Assembly (NCBI GenBank): GCA_031553935.1
Contig: JAVBKS010000030.1
Coordinates: 1-64,000, forward strand
DNA length: 64,000 nt
Reading direction: 5' to 3'
Source of the DNA: JAISDD01 sp031553935
GTDB taxonomy: Bacteria; Bacillota; Syntrophomonadia; Syntrophomonadales; Syntrophomonadaceae
Shown: piece by piece, positions 52,939-62,227 of the stretch
Numbering within the stretch: the first letter of the stretch is position 1
How the letters are laid out: each line of letters opens with the position of its first letter
The notes under the pieces: model-generated
The model's input: only the letters and a program-made list of their open reading frames with translations
Database searches by the model: none
What the model was told of the DNA's origin: nothing
Program-made: the position numbers and the translations under genes

Positions 52939-53697
52939 TCAATTATGAATAAAACCGTTTTCAAAAAATATTACTCCATAATCAGATATAGAACAATCAT
53001 ATAATCTGAAATTATTATCAGCAGATACCTGGCTTTTTTGCAGTTGTGGCAATTCTCTCTCTGCAAGTCCTAGTGATAGTATTCGACTAAAGGCAATTTT
53101 GTTTTCGATTTCTCCATAGGGTATGAATCCTCTTGGAAAAAACTCGTAGCCAGGAGGGTAATCTTCGCTAGTGTAATTTTGTTCATCGTCAAATCTTAGT
53201 TTATCGTACAATTTGTTCAATAGCTGAATATCAGAGAGTATTAGTCTGTCAAGCACTGAATTTAACTCACAAAATATCGTCCAATCAATTTCTTCATTGA
53301 CGAAGGAAATATAAAAGTTAGCAAGTATTTGCGCCTTCTCCAATTCCAAAAACCTATCCAGCATTATATAGATTAATTCCATTTCCTTATTTAGCTTTGT
53401 TTCATCAGATAATATTGTCTCCCTATGTTTCACAAACTTAGGCTCACTATGTAGGTTTCTATCATTAATACATTTTAAAAACATGATGATTTTTTTTGCT
53501 AAATATCTGTCACTTATGTTTATACCAAAATCGGCAATTGCAAGTAACGAGTTAATTATAGGAATTTCTCTTAGCATTTCACTTTCGATAATCGTTTCTA
53601 AACTTAAGTCAGTGATATTATCCAGAGGTGATTTTAAAGGTCCAAATATACTGATTCCTAAACTCCGATATAAATCACTAGGCTTATTTTCGCACAT
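52939..53697 (-). CDS. Uncharacterised protein partnered with an XRE regulator
   Basis: A 252-aa protein I do not recognise. It is mainly helical with a hydrophobic LLAIADFGINISDRYLAKKI region near residue 50, then a charged MELIYIMLDRFLELEKAQILANFYISFVNEEIDW stretch (quoted in parts: LDRFLELEKAQILANFYI) and a final acidic, aromatic tail. No HExxH, nuclease or TM signature is visible. ATG 53697 is preferred because GGGAG lies seven bases upstream. It starts 48 bases after the XRE stop and should be co-transcribed with it. Such regulator-plus-unknown pairs occur near phage genes. Confidence 0.7.
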   Translation of the reverse strand: MCENKPSDLYRSLGISIFGPLKSPLDNITDLSLETIIESEMLREIPIINSLLAIADFGINISDRYLAKKIIMFLKCINDRNLHSEPKFVKHRETILSDETKLNKEMELIYIMLDRFLELEKAQILANFYISFVNEEIDWTIFCELNSVLDRLILSDIQLLNKLYDKLRFDDEQNYTSEDYPPGYEFFPRGFIPYGEIENKIAFSRILSLGLAERELPQLQKSQVSADNNFRLYDCSISDYGVIFFENGFIHN

Positions 53698-53745
53698 ATA
53701 AATCTCCCACTTTCTTAGTAATCTTGAATAAGTTTTCATGCCCTA

Positions 53746-54093
53746 TTACTGGTTCTTCTGAATACGGGATTTAAAAGACTTGATAACATCAATAATGTAG
53801 AGCTGTTCATCTTCTGAAAGAGTTTTAGTGACTTCGTAGAGTTCTGCTAAAACCTTTGTACTTTGGTATACATCAGAACTTTTTTGCATTTCCCCAGCGC
53901 CTTCAACTAGCCATTCTTTATTAATACAAAGGTGTTGGCAAATAGTGTTAATCACTATGGTTTGAGGTTCAGTTTTATTTTTTTCCAGGTTAAAAATAAC
54001 CCCGCGAGATACACCAATTAGATCTGCGAGAGAATCTTGAGTATAACCTTTGCTTTTTCTTGCGAATCTAAGACGATCGCCCAAAGTATCCAT
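53746..54093 (-). CDS. XRE-family repressor
   Basis: A 115-aa protein with an N-terminal helix-turn-helix: GDRLRFARKSKGYTQDSLAD, LIGVSRGVIFNLEKNKTEPQ, and a C-terminal helical dimerisation region without a peptidase site. It resembles phage cI/Xre-type repressors of the YqaE-like class. A strong promoter (TTGACG, 17 bp, TATAAT) drives it on the minus strand. It probably represses its own and the divergent promoter through a shared operator. Confidence 0.9.
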   Translation of the reverse strand: MDTLGDRLRFARKSKGYTQDSLADLIGVSRGVIFNLEKNKTEPQTIVINTICQHLCINKEWLVEGAGEMQKSSDVYQSTKVLAELYEVTKTLSEDEQLYIIDVIKSFKSRIQKNQ

Positions 54094-54112
54094 AAAAAAT
54101 CACCTCAAAAAA

Positions 54113-54213
54113 ATTATAAGACATAAAAATTTCATCGTCAATGCGGAATTGCCTTGAGAAAGAAATGGACTAAAAAATTATGCATTTACAATGAAATGTT
54201 TGAGTGATACAAT
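54113..54213. promoter_or_regulatory. Divergent promoters of the XRE cassette with a shared operator-like word
   Basis: Minus strand: TTGACG (plus 54136-54141), 17-bp spacer, TATAAT (plus 54113-54118). Plus strand: TTTACA (54185-54190), 17-bp spacer, TACAAT (54208-54213). In both promoters the -35 is followed at once by ATGAAAT (minus at 54129-54135, plus at 54191-54197), so the same seven bases occupy the same place. It is the best candidate for the XRE-binding site. Confidence 0.7.
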
Positions 54214-54248
54214 TCATCCATAAAGCAAACTGGTGGTGGTGCTATGTC

Positions 54249-54425
54249 ATGTCAAAACAAATGAATAATATATCTATTGTAGATGAAATTATTGAAAATG
54301 CTAGTGAATTACCGCTTGAGTGCCAAGAGTGGTTACTGGCAATTGCCAAGGGAATGGTATTTGCAAAAAACTGTTTAGAAAAGCAAAGTATAGAGAAAAA
54401 AGAAGAACAAAAGGGGGCCAGCTAA
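54249..54425 (+). CDS. Small uncharacterised protein divergent from the XRE repressor
   Basis: A 58-aa mostly helical protein (IVDEIIENASELPLECQEWL, AIAKGMVFAKN) with a lysine- and glutamate-rich tail. GGTGGTGG lies upstream of ATG 54249. Small proteins of this kind are common as the first gene of a phage early region, but no more genes follow here. Function unknown. Confidence 0.55.
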   Translation: MSKQMNNISIVDEIIENASELPLECQEWLLAIAKGMVFAKNCLEKQSIEKKEEQKGAS

Positions 54426-54663
54426 TTGAGATAAAAACCTTAAGGGTAGAAAGTAATTCTTAGGTTTATTTCAATTGCTGAACAATTCTTGCAGAAGTGG
54501 TGCTTTGTGTATGCCAAATAAACGCAGATAAATAAATCAGAAGTAATGTCTCAGCTACCAAAAAGTGAAGGCCCTTTTGGAGCTATAACTATTTTATACA
54601 AGCATCGAAATTTCGAGCGTGAACTAGAATAGAAGTCAGGCCATTACTTCAGCTATTTTTAGT

Positions 54664-54684
54664 TAGAGTTTGTCTCAAACTCTA
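54664..54684. terminator. Short hairpin at the sigK stop codon
   Basis: TAGAGTTTG, TCT, CAAACTCTA: a 9-bp perfect stem that includes the sigK stop. No U tract follows on the minus strand, so terminator function is uncertain. Confidence 0.3.
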
Positions 54685-55374
54685 AACTCCAATCTCCTTA
54701 ATTAGCTTTGAGAGGGCTCTTTTTTCTATTCGGGAAACATAAGAACGCGAAATACCTAAGTTTTTTGCTATTTCTCTTTGGGTTTCTTTGATCCCATTAT
54801 AAAGTCCATAGCGCATTTCGATGACTTGTCTTTCTCTCTTTGACAAGATATTCAAGTTGCCCTTTATTTTTTCTTCCTGCATCTTTGCATCTACCTGGTC
54901 AACGATCTCGTTATCAACAGTTAAAACGTCAATAAGAGTAATTTCATTGCCTTCCCGGTCAAATCCAATCGGATCATACATAAAAACCTCTTGCCGATTT
55001 TTCTTAATATTGCGAAGATGCATCAACACTTCATTTTCGATGCAGCGCGCAGCATAGGTAGCTAAACGGACTCCCTTTTCGTTCTTATATGTTTTTATGG
55101 CCTTGATAAGTCCAATGGTTCCGATCGAAATCAGATCATCTCCATCTTCTCCAGTACTCTCATATTTTTTGACTACATGCGCAACCAAGCGGAGATTATG
55201 TTCAACCAGCTTATTGCGCGCATCGATACAACCTTCTTCTAGTTTTCGCAGATACAACTGTTCGCTTTCTTCATCCAGAGGCTGTGGGAAAATTTGATTA
55301 TTGAGATAACCAAATAAAAACCAAGTTCCTTTTATCAATGCGGCAACTGCTAATAGACATGCTAACCAAGTCAT
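54682..55374 (-). CDS. sigK: Sporulation sigma factor SigK, uninterrupted
   Basis: A 230-aa sigma-70-family factor. An N-terminal hydrophobic pro-sequence (WLACLLAVAALIKGTWFLFGYL) is followed by region 2 (ARNKLVEHNLRLVAHVVKKY; DLISIGTIGLIKAIKTY) and region 4 (KRERQVIEMRYGL; TQREIAKNLGISRSYVSRIE). SigK directs late mother-cell genes such as coat and exosporium proteins after processing. The gene is full length, not split by a skin element as in some Clostridia and Bacilli. AGGAGG precedes the ATG. It indicates that the organism makes endospores. Confidence 0.93.
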   Translation of the reverse strand: MTWLACLLAVAALIKGTWFLFGYLNNQIFPQPLDEESEQLYLRKLEEGCIDARNKLVEHNLRLVAHVVKKYESTGEDGDDLISIGTIGLIKAIKTYKNEKGVRLATYAARCIENEVLMHLRNIKKNRQEVFMYDPIGFDREGNEITLIDVLTVDNEIVDQVDAKMQEEKIKGNLNILSKRERQVIEMRYGLYNGIKETQREIAKNLGISRSYVSRIEKRALSKLIKEIGV

Positions 55375-55607
55375 TCTGCCACCTCCTCAATTTAAATGCT
55401 TTATACTATATGCGAAGATATGACATTATGTGACTTGAGTATGGATTTTTTTGATTGCACAATTTCTTATGCGATTGCCATTAATCTGAATAAACAATTA
55501 CCAGTTTGTGCACAAAATTAGACTAATTTACATAAAATTGTATATATAAAATGACAAGAAAGGAAAGTATAATGTACCCTATGTTTTGCATTATACAAGG
55601 TGATAAT

Positions 55608-56465
55608 ATGAAGTGCTGCTCATGCCGCAAACATTTCAATTCAAGAAACCCTTGCATAACCAGGTGCAATAATCATCCATACAATTATATGCTGCCTTGC
55701 AAGATTTTTTGCCCAGCTGGTGTCACTGGACCGGTAGGTCCGACCGGTCCGGCAGGAAAAACTGGAAATACTGGTGTAACGGGTCCACAAGGTTTAGCAG
55801 GAGCACCTGGTCCTATCGGGGTTATTGGAGCTACCGGAGCTACCGGTGCAACTGGGCCTATTGGAGCTACTGGAGCTGTCGGAGCTACTGGTGCTACTGG
55901 TCCGACAGGATTACAAGGCATTCCTGGCCCCCTAATGATCCCTGAACCTACCCAACTCGATAGGACGAAGATAATGACTGTCAATGATCAGGGCCAATAT
56001 ATCCTCGCCCAAAGAGATAATCTTCTAACCGCGAAATTTGCAAAGCTGTCAAACCAAAGCATCATTTTGGGACCAAAAAACCGCTCAGTTCCAATATTAT
56101 GGGAAAATATCGGTTTTGACACCAATAGTTTAGCTGGTCTTGCTGATCCCGAGAGGCCGACTCTTATAGGCAGGAAAGCAATCGTAAAGTTTATCATGCA
56201 AATTGCAGTTACTGTTACAAGTGGAGCAATTCACGACTCGTTATATTTGGAACTGTTCGCCAATTCGAAGAGAATAGGCCGCGATGCTCATGCTATCATA
56301 TTGAATCGAGTAAGAATATTTCATCTTTTCGCGACCGAAATTAATCTCGATGAGAATATTTCCCTTCATGCTGTACTAAGATATCCAACCGGCTTATCCG
56401 AGATAAAAGCCATTATTTTTCCCGTAGATTCATTTTTGGCAGTAGAATTTTTCCCTATACTATAA
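55608..56465 (+). CDS. Collagen-like triplet-repeat protein, probably spore surface (BclA-like)
   Basis: A 285-aa protein: a Cys-rich N-terminus (KCCSCRKHF, PCITRCNNH, CKIFCPAG), then about 27 G-x-y triplets (GVTGPVGPTGPAGKTGNTG and on, mainly GAT, GPT, GPI), then a globular C-terminal beta-rich domain of about 150 residues. It follows the layout of BclA-type exosporium glycoproteins, although the C-terminal domain is not one I can name. Its start is ATG 55608 (AAGGTGAT upstream) or ATG 55572 (AAAGGA upstream). It lies divergently beside sigK, and sigma-K could drive it. Confidence 0.8.
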   Translation: MKCCSCRKHFNSRNPCITRCNNHPYNYMLPCKIFCPAGVTGPVGPTGPAGKTGNTGVTGPQGLAGAPGPIGVIGATGATGATGPIGATGAVGATGATGPTGLQGIPGPLMIPEPTQLDRTKIMTVNDQGQYILAQRDNLLTAKFAKLSNQSIILGPKNRSVPILWENIGFDTNSLAGLADPERPTLIGRKAIVKFIMQIAVTVTSGAIHDSLYLELFANSKRIGRDAHAIILNRVRIFHLFATEINLDENISLHAVLRYPTGLSEIKAIIFPVDSFLAVEFFPIL

Positions 56466-56662
56466 TGTATAGTTCGTTACGAAACGTTGCTTTTGGGAAG
56501 ACCTTGATATTTCCCAAATCTAATTCCAATAGTTTTTTCCAAACAGTTTACAATATCTCCTTAGTTGCCGATATAATAGACATATGAAATGCATTTGAGG
56601 ACAATTTGTGAAAGGAGGCTATTTTTTTACAATTACCTGATAATTAGGAGGATTTCAAGACT

Positions 56663-57352
56663 ATGAAAAAAGTAGTACTACCCCTATTGGCCTTAGTTTT
56701 AGCAGGGTCATTATTATTGGCCGGGTGTGGAAAGCAAGCCAATGCTCCAGCTCCAAATAATGATACTAATAGTAAAGTCGAGCAGAACAATCAATCAACC
56801 GAAAATCTTGGGCCGAAATTTTCTAAAACTGTAACTGACCTGATGAAAAACGGCAAATATTTCATGCGCTTTCAAGCTGAAATAAATGCTGGAGATCATA
56901 AGATGATCAATGATATCACCATGGCTCAGGAAAACGAGAGTACAATTGTAATTACTGAAGGCGCCATGCTTGGTCATGAAATAAAAACCAAGATCCTGAT
57001 GAAGAATGGCACCACTTACTTAATTTCTGATGAGAATAAAACTTACTCAGAATTCAAAGCCCCTCCAACTGATACCAATGTGTCGGGAAAGTATCCGGAT
57101 AACTATAAGAACTTGGTATTTTTAGGTTCAGGCACGGGCTCAATAAATGGAAAAAGCCTTCCTTACGAGGAGTATGAGCTTGACAAAGACACCAAGGCAA
57201 CTGCCAAGTACTATTTCGATGGAGAAAAATTCTATGCCTTAACAGTTACTTCTCAAGATGGCTCAGTAATGACTATGATTATTCAAGAGTTCTCAGATAC
57301 AATCCCAGCTGATTTGTTAGAAGTTCCAAGTGGATATACAAAATTAGGTTAA
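56663..57352 (+). CDS. Lipoprotein of unknown function
   Basis: A 229-aa protein with a lipobox signal peptide (LALVLAGSLLLAGCGKQ, Cys at residue 22), a low-complexity N/Q/S linker, then a domain with repeated beta strands (YFMRFQAEINAGDHKMIND, ILMKNGTTYLISDENKTYSEF, YEEYELDKDTKATAKYYFDGEKFYAL in parts). The outline is like LolA/LppX-type or DUF4412-type folds, but the match is only by shape. It is outer-leaflet anchored. AGGAGG precedes the ATG, with a TATAAT further up. A terminator follows. Confidence 0.75.
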   Translation: MKKVVLPLLALVLAGSLLLAGCGKQANAPAPNNDTNSKVEQNNQSTENLGPKFSKTVTDLMKNGKYFMRFQAEINAGDHKMINDITMAQENESTIVITEGAMLGHEIKTKILMKNGTTYLISDENKTYSEFKAPPTDTNVSGKYPDNYKNLVFLGSGTGSINGKSLPYEEYELDKDTKATAKYYFDGEKFYALTVTSQDGSVMTMIIQEFSDTIPADLLEVPSGYTKLG

Positions 57353-57385
57353 GCTACCGTTTAGTTTTGCAACCCAGAAAATTTG

Positions 57386-57441
57386 GGCGGCAGTAGGTTT
57401 ACCCAAGCCAAAATGAAAATTTGGGATACCGCACTGCCGCC
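57386..57441. terminator. Terminator between the lipoprotein and clpB genes
   Basis: GGCGGCAGT (57386-57394) and ACTGCCGCC (57433-57441) with an inner CCCAA/TTGGG pair, followed on the plus strand by TTTATTC. It can act for both converging transcripts. Confidence 0.8.
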
Positions 57442-57467
57442 TTTATTCTTCTGGCTTCAGCTGCCAA

Positions 57468-60068
57468 TTATTTGTCTAGACTTCTAATAATTAATTCATC
57501 ATCATTCGCTGTTATGAGAACCTTTTTATCCGATTTGATTTCTCCGGCAATTATCAAACGAGCTAATTTTGTTTCAACTTCCTGCTGAATTAGTCTCTTA
57601 AGTGGTCGAGCTCCGAAAGAAGGATCATAACCTTTTCTAGCCAGGTATTCTAAGGCCGCTTCATCCCATATAAGTGTAGTCAAAGTAGTTTTATTAAATC
57701 TATCGGCCAAATTACTAAGCAGCAATTCCGCGATTTTCTCGGTTTCCTCTTGCTGCAAGGCGTGGAACACTATAATTTCATCAACCCGGTTTAAAAACTC
57801 TGGTCGAAAAACGTTCCTCATAATATGCATTAGGTCTTCTTTTATCTGATCGTAGTTTTTTCCCAGACGATTCGAATCCAAGATTTCTTGACTGCCAATA
57901 TTTGAAGTCATGATGATAATTGTGTTGCGAAAATCTACTGTTCTGCCTTGACCGTCAGTCAAGCGCCCTTCATCCAGAATTTGCAAGAAAGCATTAAAAA
58001 CATCGTGATGCGCTTTCTCGATCTCGTCAAATAAAATAACCGAGTATGGTTTTCTGCGCACCGCTTCCGTTAATTGACCGCCTTCTTCATAACCAATATA
58101 CCCAGGCGGTGCCCCAATCAATCGCGATACACTATGCTTTTCCATGTACTCCGACATATCAATCCTAATTAAACTGCGTTCATCGTCAAATAAGCTCTCC
58201 GCTAAAGCTCTGCTCAATTCAGTCTTCCCAACTCCCGTCGGGCCTAAGAATATGAAACTTCCAATTGGTCTGCCCGGGTCTTTTAAACCGCTTCGTGCCC
58301 TTAATACTGCAGCTACTACCGACTCCACTGCTTCATTTTGCCCAATAACTCTAGCATGAATAATTTGCTCCATATTGCTTAACTTTTCTTTTTCACCTGC
58401 AAGCAATCGAGCAACCGGTATTTGGGTCCAACGGCTCAAGACCTGGGCAATTTCTTCTTCATCAACTTCTTCTTTCAAAAGCAGGTATTTTTTTTCTTGC
58501 TTACTTAGTTTCTCTTCTTCTGCTTTCAGATTTCTCTCTAGTTCATTTAAACGACCATATTTTAATTCTGCAATTCTATTCAGATCGTATTCTCTTTCCG
58601 CTTTTTCAATCTCGATTTTGCAATCTTCGATCGCCATTTTTATTTCGTGCAATTTAGCGATGCCTGCCTTTTCTTGCTCCCATTGCGAAAAAAGAATATC
58701 TCTTTCGGTTTGCAGATCCTGTAAATCTCTTAGGATAGCTTGATGCCTTACCTTAGAAATCTCGTCGTTTTCCTTTTCTAATGCCGCTGCCTCAATCTCT
58801 AATTGCATTACTCGCCTGCTTATTTCATCAAGTGCTGTTGGCATACTATCAATTTCAGTTCTCATTTTCGCCGCGGCTTCGTCAATCAAATCAATTGCCT
58901 TATCGGGCAAATAGCGGTCAGATATATAGCGATCTGAAAGAACTGCCGCCGAAACTAAGGCCGAATCTTTGATTCTAACTCCATGATGAATTTCATAACG
59001 CTCCTTTAAGCCGCGCAGAATCGAAATCGTATCCTCAACCGAGGGCTGCGCAACCATAATAGGCTGAAAGCGTCTTTCTAAAGCTTGGTCCTTTTCGATG
59101 TACTGTCGGTATTCTTTGATAGTTGTGGCTCCGATGGCTCTAAGTACACCTCGGGCCAATAACGGTTTAAGCAAATTACTGGCATCCATTGCACCTTCAG
59201 CAGCTCCAGCGCCAACAACCGTATGTAATTCATCAATAAAGAGAATTATTTGTCCCATGGAATCTTCCACTTCTTTAAGAACCGCTTTCAATCGTTCCTC
59301 GAATTCACCTCTGTATTTTGCCCCTGCTATCAGTGAACCCATATCAAGTGCAATTATTTTTTTGCCTTTTAGGCCTTCGGGGACATCCTTAGCTACAATC
59401 CTGCGGGCTAAACCTTCAACTATTGCTGTTTTGCCAACTCCAGGATCCCCTATAAGTACCGGATTGTTCTTGGTTCTTCTCGATAAAATTTCCATCAATC
59501 GCCGAATTTCTTCATCTCTGCCGATAACCGGATCTAAGGCTGATTCCTGAGCCATTTTACAAAGATCGCGACCAAAGCGTTCTAATGCTTCATACGTATC
59601 TTCAGGGTGGTCAGTAGTTACCCTTTGGCTACCTCTTAACACCCGTATACCGCTAAGTATTGCTTCGCGATTAATGTTTTGCTTGCTTAACAGATTTTTT
59701 AGATCAGCTTCCCCCTCAGTCAATAACGCCAGTACTAAATGCTCAACACTGACAAAACCATCTTTTAAGTCCTGCGCTTCTTGTTCAGCACGTTTTAAAA
59801 CGCGTGCGAAGGAGGGACCTGCATATATGGATCCTTGACTGCCCCGGACTACGGGAATTCTTTTCAATAATGCCTCAAGCTCACTTTCAAGAACTCCTAA
59901 ATCAACCCCAGCAAGTTGGAAAATTCTCTGGGTAACACCGTTTTCTTGTTCTAATAAGGCCGAAAGCAAATGCTTGCCGGTTACTTCCTGATGGTATCTA
60001 GATGCAGCTAAATTTTGCGCGTCAGATAAAGCTTGGCGTGATTTTTGAGTATATTTTTCCATATTCAT
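57468..60068 (-). CDS. clpB: ATP-dependent disaggregase ClpB
   Basis: An 866-aa Hsp100 AAA+ chaperone: N-terminal Clp repeat domain (RQALSDAQNLAASRYHQEV), Walker A 1 GDPGVGKTAIVEG near 205, the coiled-coil M domain at about 400-525, Walker A 2 GPTGVGKTELSRA near 605, and the C-terminal Clp domain. With DnaK it rescues aggregated proteins. ATG 60068 is chosen because AAGGTGAT lies upstream and the family start is MNMEKYTQKS. Its promoter has a CtsR-like box, like hsp20. Confidence 0.97.
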   Translation of the reverse strand: MNMEKYTQKSRQALSDAQNLAASRYHQEVTGKHLLSALLEQENGVTQRIFQLAGVDLGVLESELEALLKRIPVVRGSQGSIYAGPSFARVLKRAEQEAQDLKDGFVSVEHLVLALLTEGEADLKNLLSKQNINREAILSGIRVLRGSQRVTTDHPEDTYEALERFGRDLCKMAQESALDPVIGRDEEIRRLMEILSRRTKNNPVLIGDPGVGKTAIVEGLARRIVAKDVPEGLKGKKIIALDMGSLIAGAKYRGEFEERLKAVLKEVEDSMGQIILFIDELHTVVGAGAAEGAMDASNLLKPLLARGVLRAIGATTIKEYRQYIEKDQALERRFQPIMVAQPSVEDTISILRGLKERYEIHHGVRIKDSALVSAAVLSDRYISDRYLPDKAIDLIDEAAAKMRTEIDSMPTALDEISRRVMQLEIEAAALEKENDEISKVRHQAILRDLQDLQTERDILFSQWEQEKAGIAKLHEIKMAIEDCKIEIEKAEREYDLNRIAELKYGRLNELERNLKAEEEKLSKQEKKYLLLKEEVDEEEIAQVLSRWTQIPVARLLAGEKEKLSNMEQIIHARVIGQNEAVESVVAAVLRARSGLKDPGRPIGSFIFLGPTGVGKTELSRALAESLFDDERSLIRIDMSEYMEKHSVSRLIGAPPGYIGYEEGGQLTEAVRRKPYSVILFDEIEKAHHDVFNAFLQILDEGRLTDGQGRTVDFRNTIIIMTSNIGSQEILDSNRLGKNYDQIKEDLMHIMRNVFRPEFLNRVDEIIVFHALQQEETEKIAELLLSNLADRFNKTTLTTLIWDEAALEYLARKGYDPSFGARPLKRLIQQEVETKLARLIIAGEIKSDKKVLITANDDELIIRSLDK

Positions 60069-60172
60069 AATATCACCTTGCCCTTCCATGACTATTGATT
60101 AGTTAAATATTTTTATAGTTGGTGTCATTTCCAACTCAGCTAATAACACGATTCCATGTTCTAACAATTATT

Positions 60173-60212
60173 ATTATAATATTTCCCTAATTAATAGTCA
60201 ATAATAGTCAAA
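60173..60212 (-). promoter_or_regulatory. Promoter of clpB with a CtsR-like box
   Basis: On the minus strand TTGACT (plus 60196-60201), 17-bp spacer and TATAAT (plus 60173-60178). The -35 lies within AGTCAAT-AAT-AGTCAAA on the plus strand (60196-60212), which fits the CtsR consensus RGTCAAA-NAN-RGTCAAA with one mismatch. Confidence 0.75.
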
Positions 60213-60222
60213 TATTTTGTCG

Positions 60223-61932
60223 TTAATCTATCAAACCTAGTTCTTTTACCATCTTCGAGGTTATCTCCTTAAAAATCGGAGCGGCATCACTTGCACCCGA
60301 TTCTCCGCCTTCATTAATTATTACTAATGCCCAGCGTGGATTGTCAGCCGGATAAAAGCCACCAAACCAAGTATCGAGGATATCTTGCCCCTCTGCATCA
60401 ATTCGGCCGGTCTGACTCGTCCCCGTTTTCCCTGCCGCCTGGACCTCTGCAATTTTTGCCGTTTTTCCTGTGCCTTCATTAACAGTTTTCAGCATCAATT
60501 GTTTAATTGCCTGGGCAGTTTCGGACTTAATCACCTGCTCTTTTTTGATTGCTTCTTCGGTGCCTTTTTGCCCGTTTTCGTCAATTCGGTATTTTATTAT
60601 CGATGGGGTCGTCCATTGTCCGTCATCAGCAATCGTCGAAATAAATGAACACAGCTGCATGGGAGTAAGACTTACCCCAACTTGCCCCAAACTTGCATTG
60701 GCGAGTGCTCTATCACCATTGTTAATTGCAATTTTTCCGTTCTGCCCATTACTCGGATAACCATTTATGTCCGAATCGGTTATATGCATTTTTTTGACAT
60801 AGGTTTCAATCTCCTTTAGTCCGCATCTTTTGCCCACTTCAATAAATACCGGGTTACATGAAAGTGCGAATCCATCAGCAAAGGAGAGCTTGCCATGCCC
60901 TGCGTGATTCCAGCAAGTTATAGTTAAGTCTTCATCGATTTTGTAAAAACCATTACACTCGAACATCTCGTCATCACTAACCAAACCCTTCTCAATTGCA
61001 ATCGCAGTAATGAATATCTTAAACAATGATCCCGGGTAATAAGTGGTCAAGGCTCGATTGCACAATGGTGCCTCTTTATTATCAGCTTCGATTTGACCAA
61101 TCTTATATACACTAAAGTTCGGCCGACTAGCCATAGCTAGAATTTCCTTTGAATCCACGTCCATAACTACTACCGCACCTTTATGCATCGTTTGGTCAAT
61201 TGCGGACTCAACAATTGACTGCACGCGCTTATCAATCGTTAACACTACCGAGTTATTCATATTATCTGCTGCCGGTAAAATTTTGTTCATCAATCCAGCT
61301 ATGGGAGCTCCTTTAGCATCAAAAATCGAAATTAGCTGATCAGAGGTCTTTTTATTATTCAATATGCTGTCATATTCCTTTTCAAGTCCACTTACCCCAA
61401 GAGGCGGATTGCTCTTATCGACGTAACCCAATAGGTGGCTGCAGAAGCCGTTTTCCCCATAGCGGTTATTGACTGGCCCTACGAATAGACCGCTAATTGC
61501 GGCCTTGTTCAACATATCAACTTGTTCATTTGATAAAGGGAATGTAAAGCGAAATGCTTCCGCACCGATTTGATAGCTATTATTCAATTCTTCTCTAATT
61601 CGAGAAGCATCAATTCCTAATATGTTTGCCATTTCGTTGCTCTTTTTATCAAGCGCTGCCTCCAAGTTCTGCTTCTCTTCTTCCGTAAAATAAACCTTGG
61701 GCCAGCAATATAAGCCGTAGTCCAGATTGCCTCCAGTAAGTGGCTGCAGATTCCGGTCATAGAATTCGCCCCGTTTAACTCCCTCTATATCAATTCGTTT
61801 ACTGTGAATAGCTATGGTTTCCCGTGCTAAGTCATAGCCTTTTCTAATCTGGATATTTCCAATAATGATAAGCAGAAAGGTAAATAAGCCCAAAAAGAAC
61901 CACATCAAGATATAAATTCGGCTTTTATTCAC
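60223..61932 (-). CDS. Penicillin-binding protein 2-like transpeptidase
   Basis: A 569-aa class B PBP: one N-terminal membrane helix (IYILMWFFLGLFTFLLIIIG), a dimerisation domain and a transpeptidase domain with YYPGSLFKI (Ser of SxxK), SCN in ALSCNPVF and AGKTGTSQ (KTG). It cross-links peptidoglycan, outside the membrane. It is shorter than FtsI or SpoVD and lacks PASTA repeats, closer to the PbpA/MrdA type. GTG 61932 is chosen because GGAGG lies seven bases ahead. Confidence 0.9.
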   Translation of the reverse strand: MNKSRIYILMWFFLGLFTFLLIIIGNIQIRKGYDLARETIAIHSKRIDIEGVKRGEFYDRNLQPLTGGNLDYGLYCWPKVYFTEEEKQNLEAALDKKSNEMANILGIDASRIREELNNSYQIGAEAFRFTFPLSNEQVDMLNKAAISGLFVGPVNNRYGENGFCSHLLGYVDKSNPPLGVSGLEKEYDSILNNKKTSDQLISIFDAKGAPIAGLMNKILPAADNMNNSVVLTIDKRVQSIVESAIDQTMHKGAVVVMDVDSKEILAMASRPNFSVYKIGQIEADNKEAPLCNRALTTYYPGSLFKIFITAIAIEKGLVSDDEMFECNGFYKIDEDLTITCWNHAGHGKLSFADGFALSCNPVFIEVGKRCGLKEIETYVKKMHITDSDINGYPSNGQNGKIAINNGDRALANASLGQVGVSLTPMQLCSFISTIADDGQWTTPSIIKYRIDENGQKGTEEAIKKEQVIKSETAQAIKQLMLKTVNEGTGKTAKIAEVQAAGKTGTSQTGRIDAEGQDILDTWFGGFYPADNPRWALVIINEGGESGASDAAPIFKEITSKMVKELGLID

Positions 61933-61996
61933 AAGCATCCCTCCAGCGTTTCTCATTATTAGCATGGGAAAATTTCGCTTTATCTATACTTGTTTT

Positions 61997-62227
61997 TTAT
62001 TTTGACGGTGTATAGTTATTAATGCGGGTTATTTCGAAAGGCAGGTTACTAATAATGGTTTCTACTTGTTCCTTGGTAGAAGGGGTAGTACGGATCAGAA
62101 TTATTCCACTTTTTGCGTCTATCGTAGAAACAATTCCCAAATGCCCATATGCTTCGATTATTTTGCTCAGAAAATCAATTTTTTGGGGCTCGGTTAATTG
62201 AGCGTAAATTATGCTATCAGTCTGCAT
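61997..62227 (-). CDS. DUF4911 protein
   Basis: A 76-aa small ferredoxin-like-fold protein (IIEAYGHLGIVSTIDAKSG, IILIRTTPSTKEQVETII). It overlaps the end of the U32 peptidase gene by 11 bases, the usual place for this family. Function unknown. Confidence 0.8.
   Translation of the reverse strand: MQTDSIIYAQLTEPQKIDFLSKIIEAYGHLGIVSTIDAKSGIILIRTTPSTKEQVETIISNLPFEITRINNYTPSK

Noticed and set aside
54426..54681. Short ATG frame near 54545 after the small XRE-divergent gene
   Set aside because: It has about 23 codons, no ribosome site and no family match.
55720..55935. Repeated short DNA words as a CRISPR or tandem-repeat array
   Set aside because: The repetition is nine-base periodicity from Gly-x-y codons in the collagen-like gene, without spacers.
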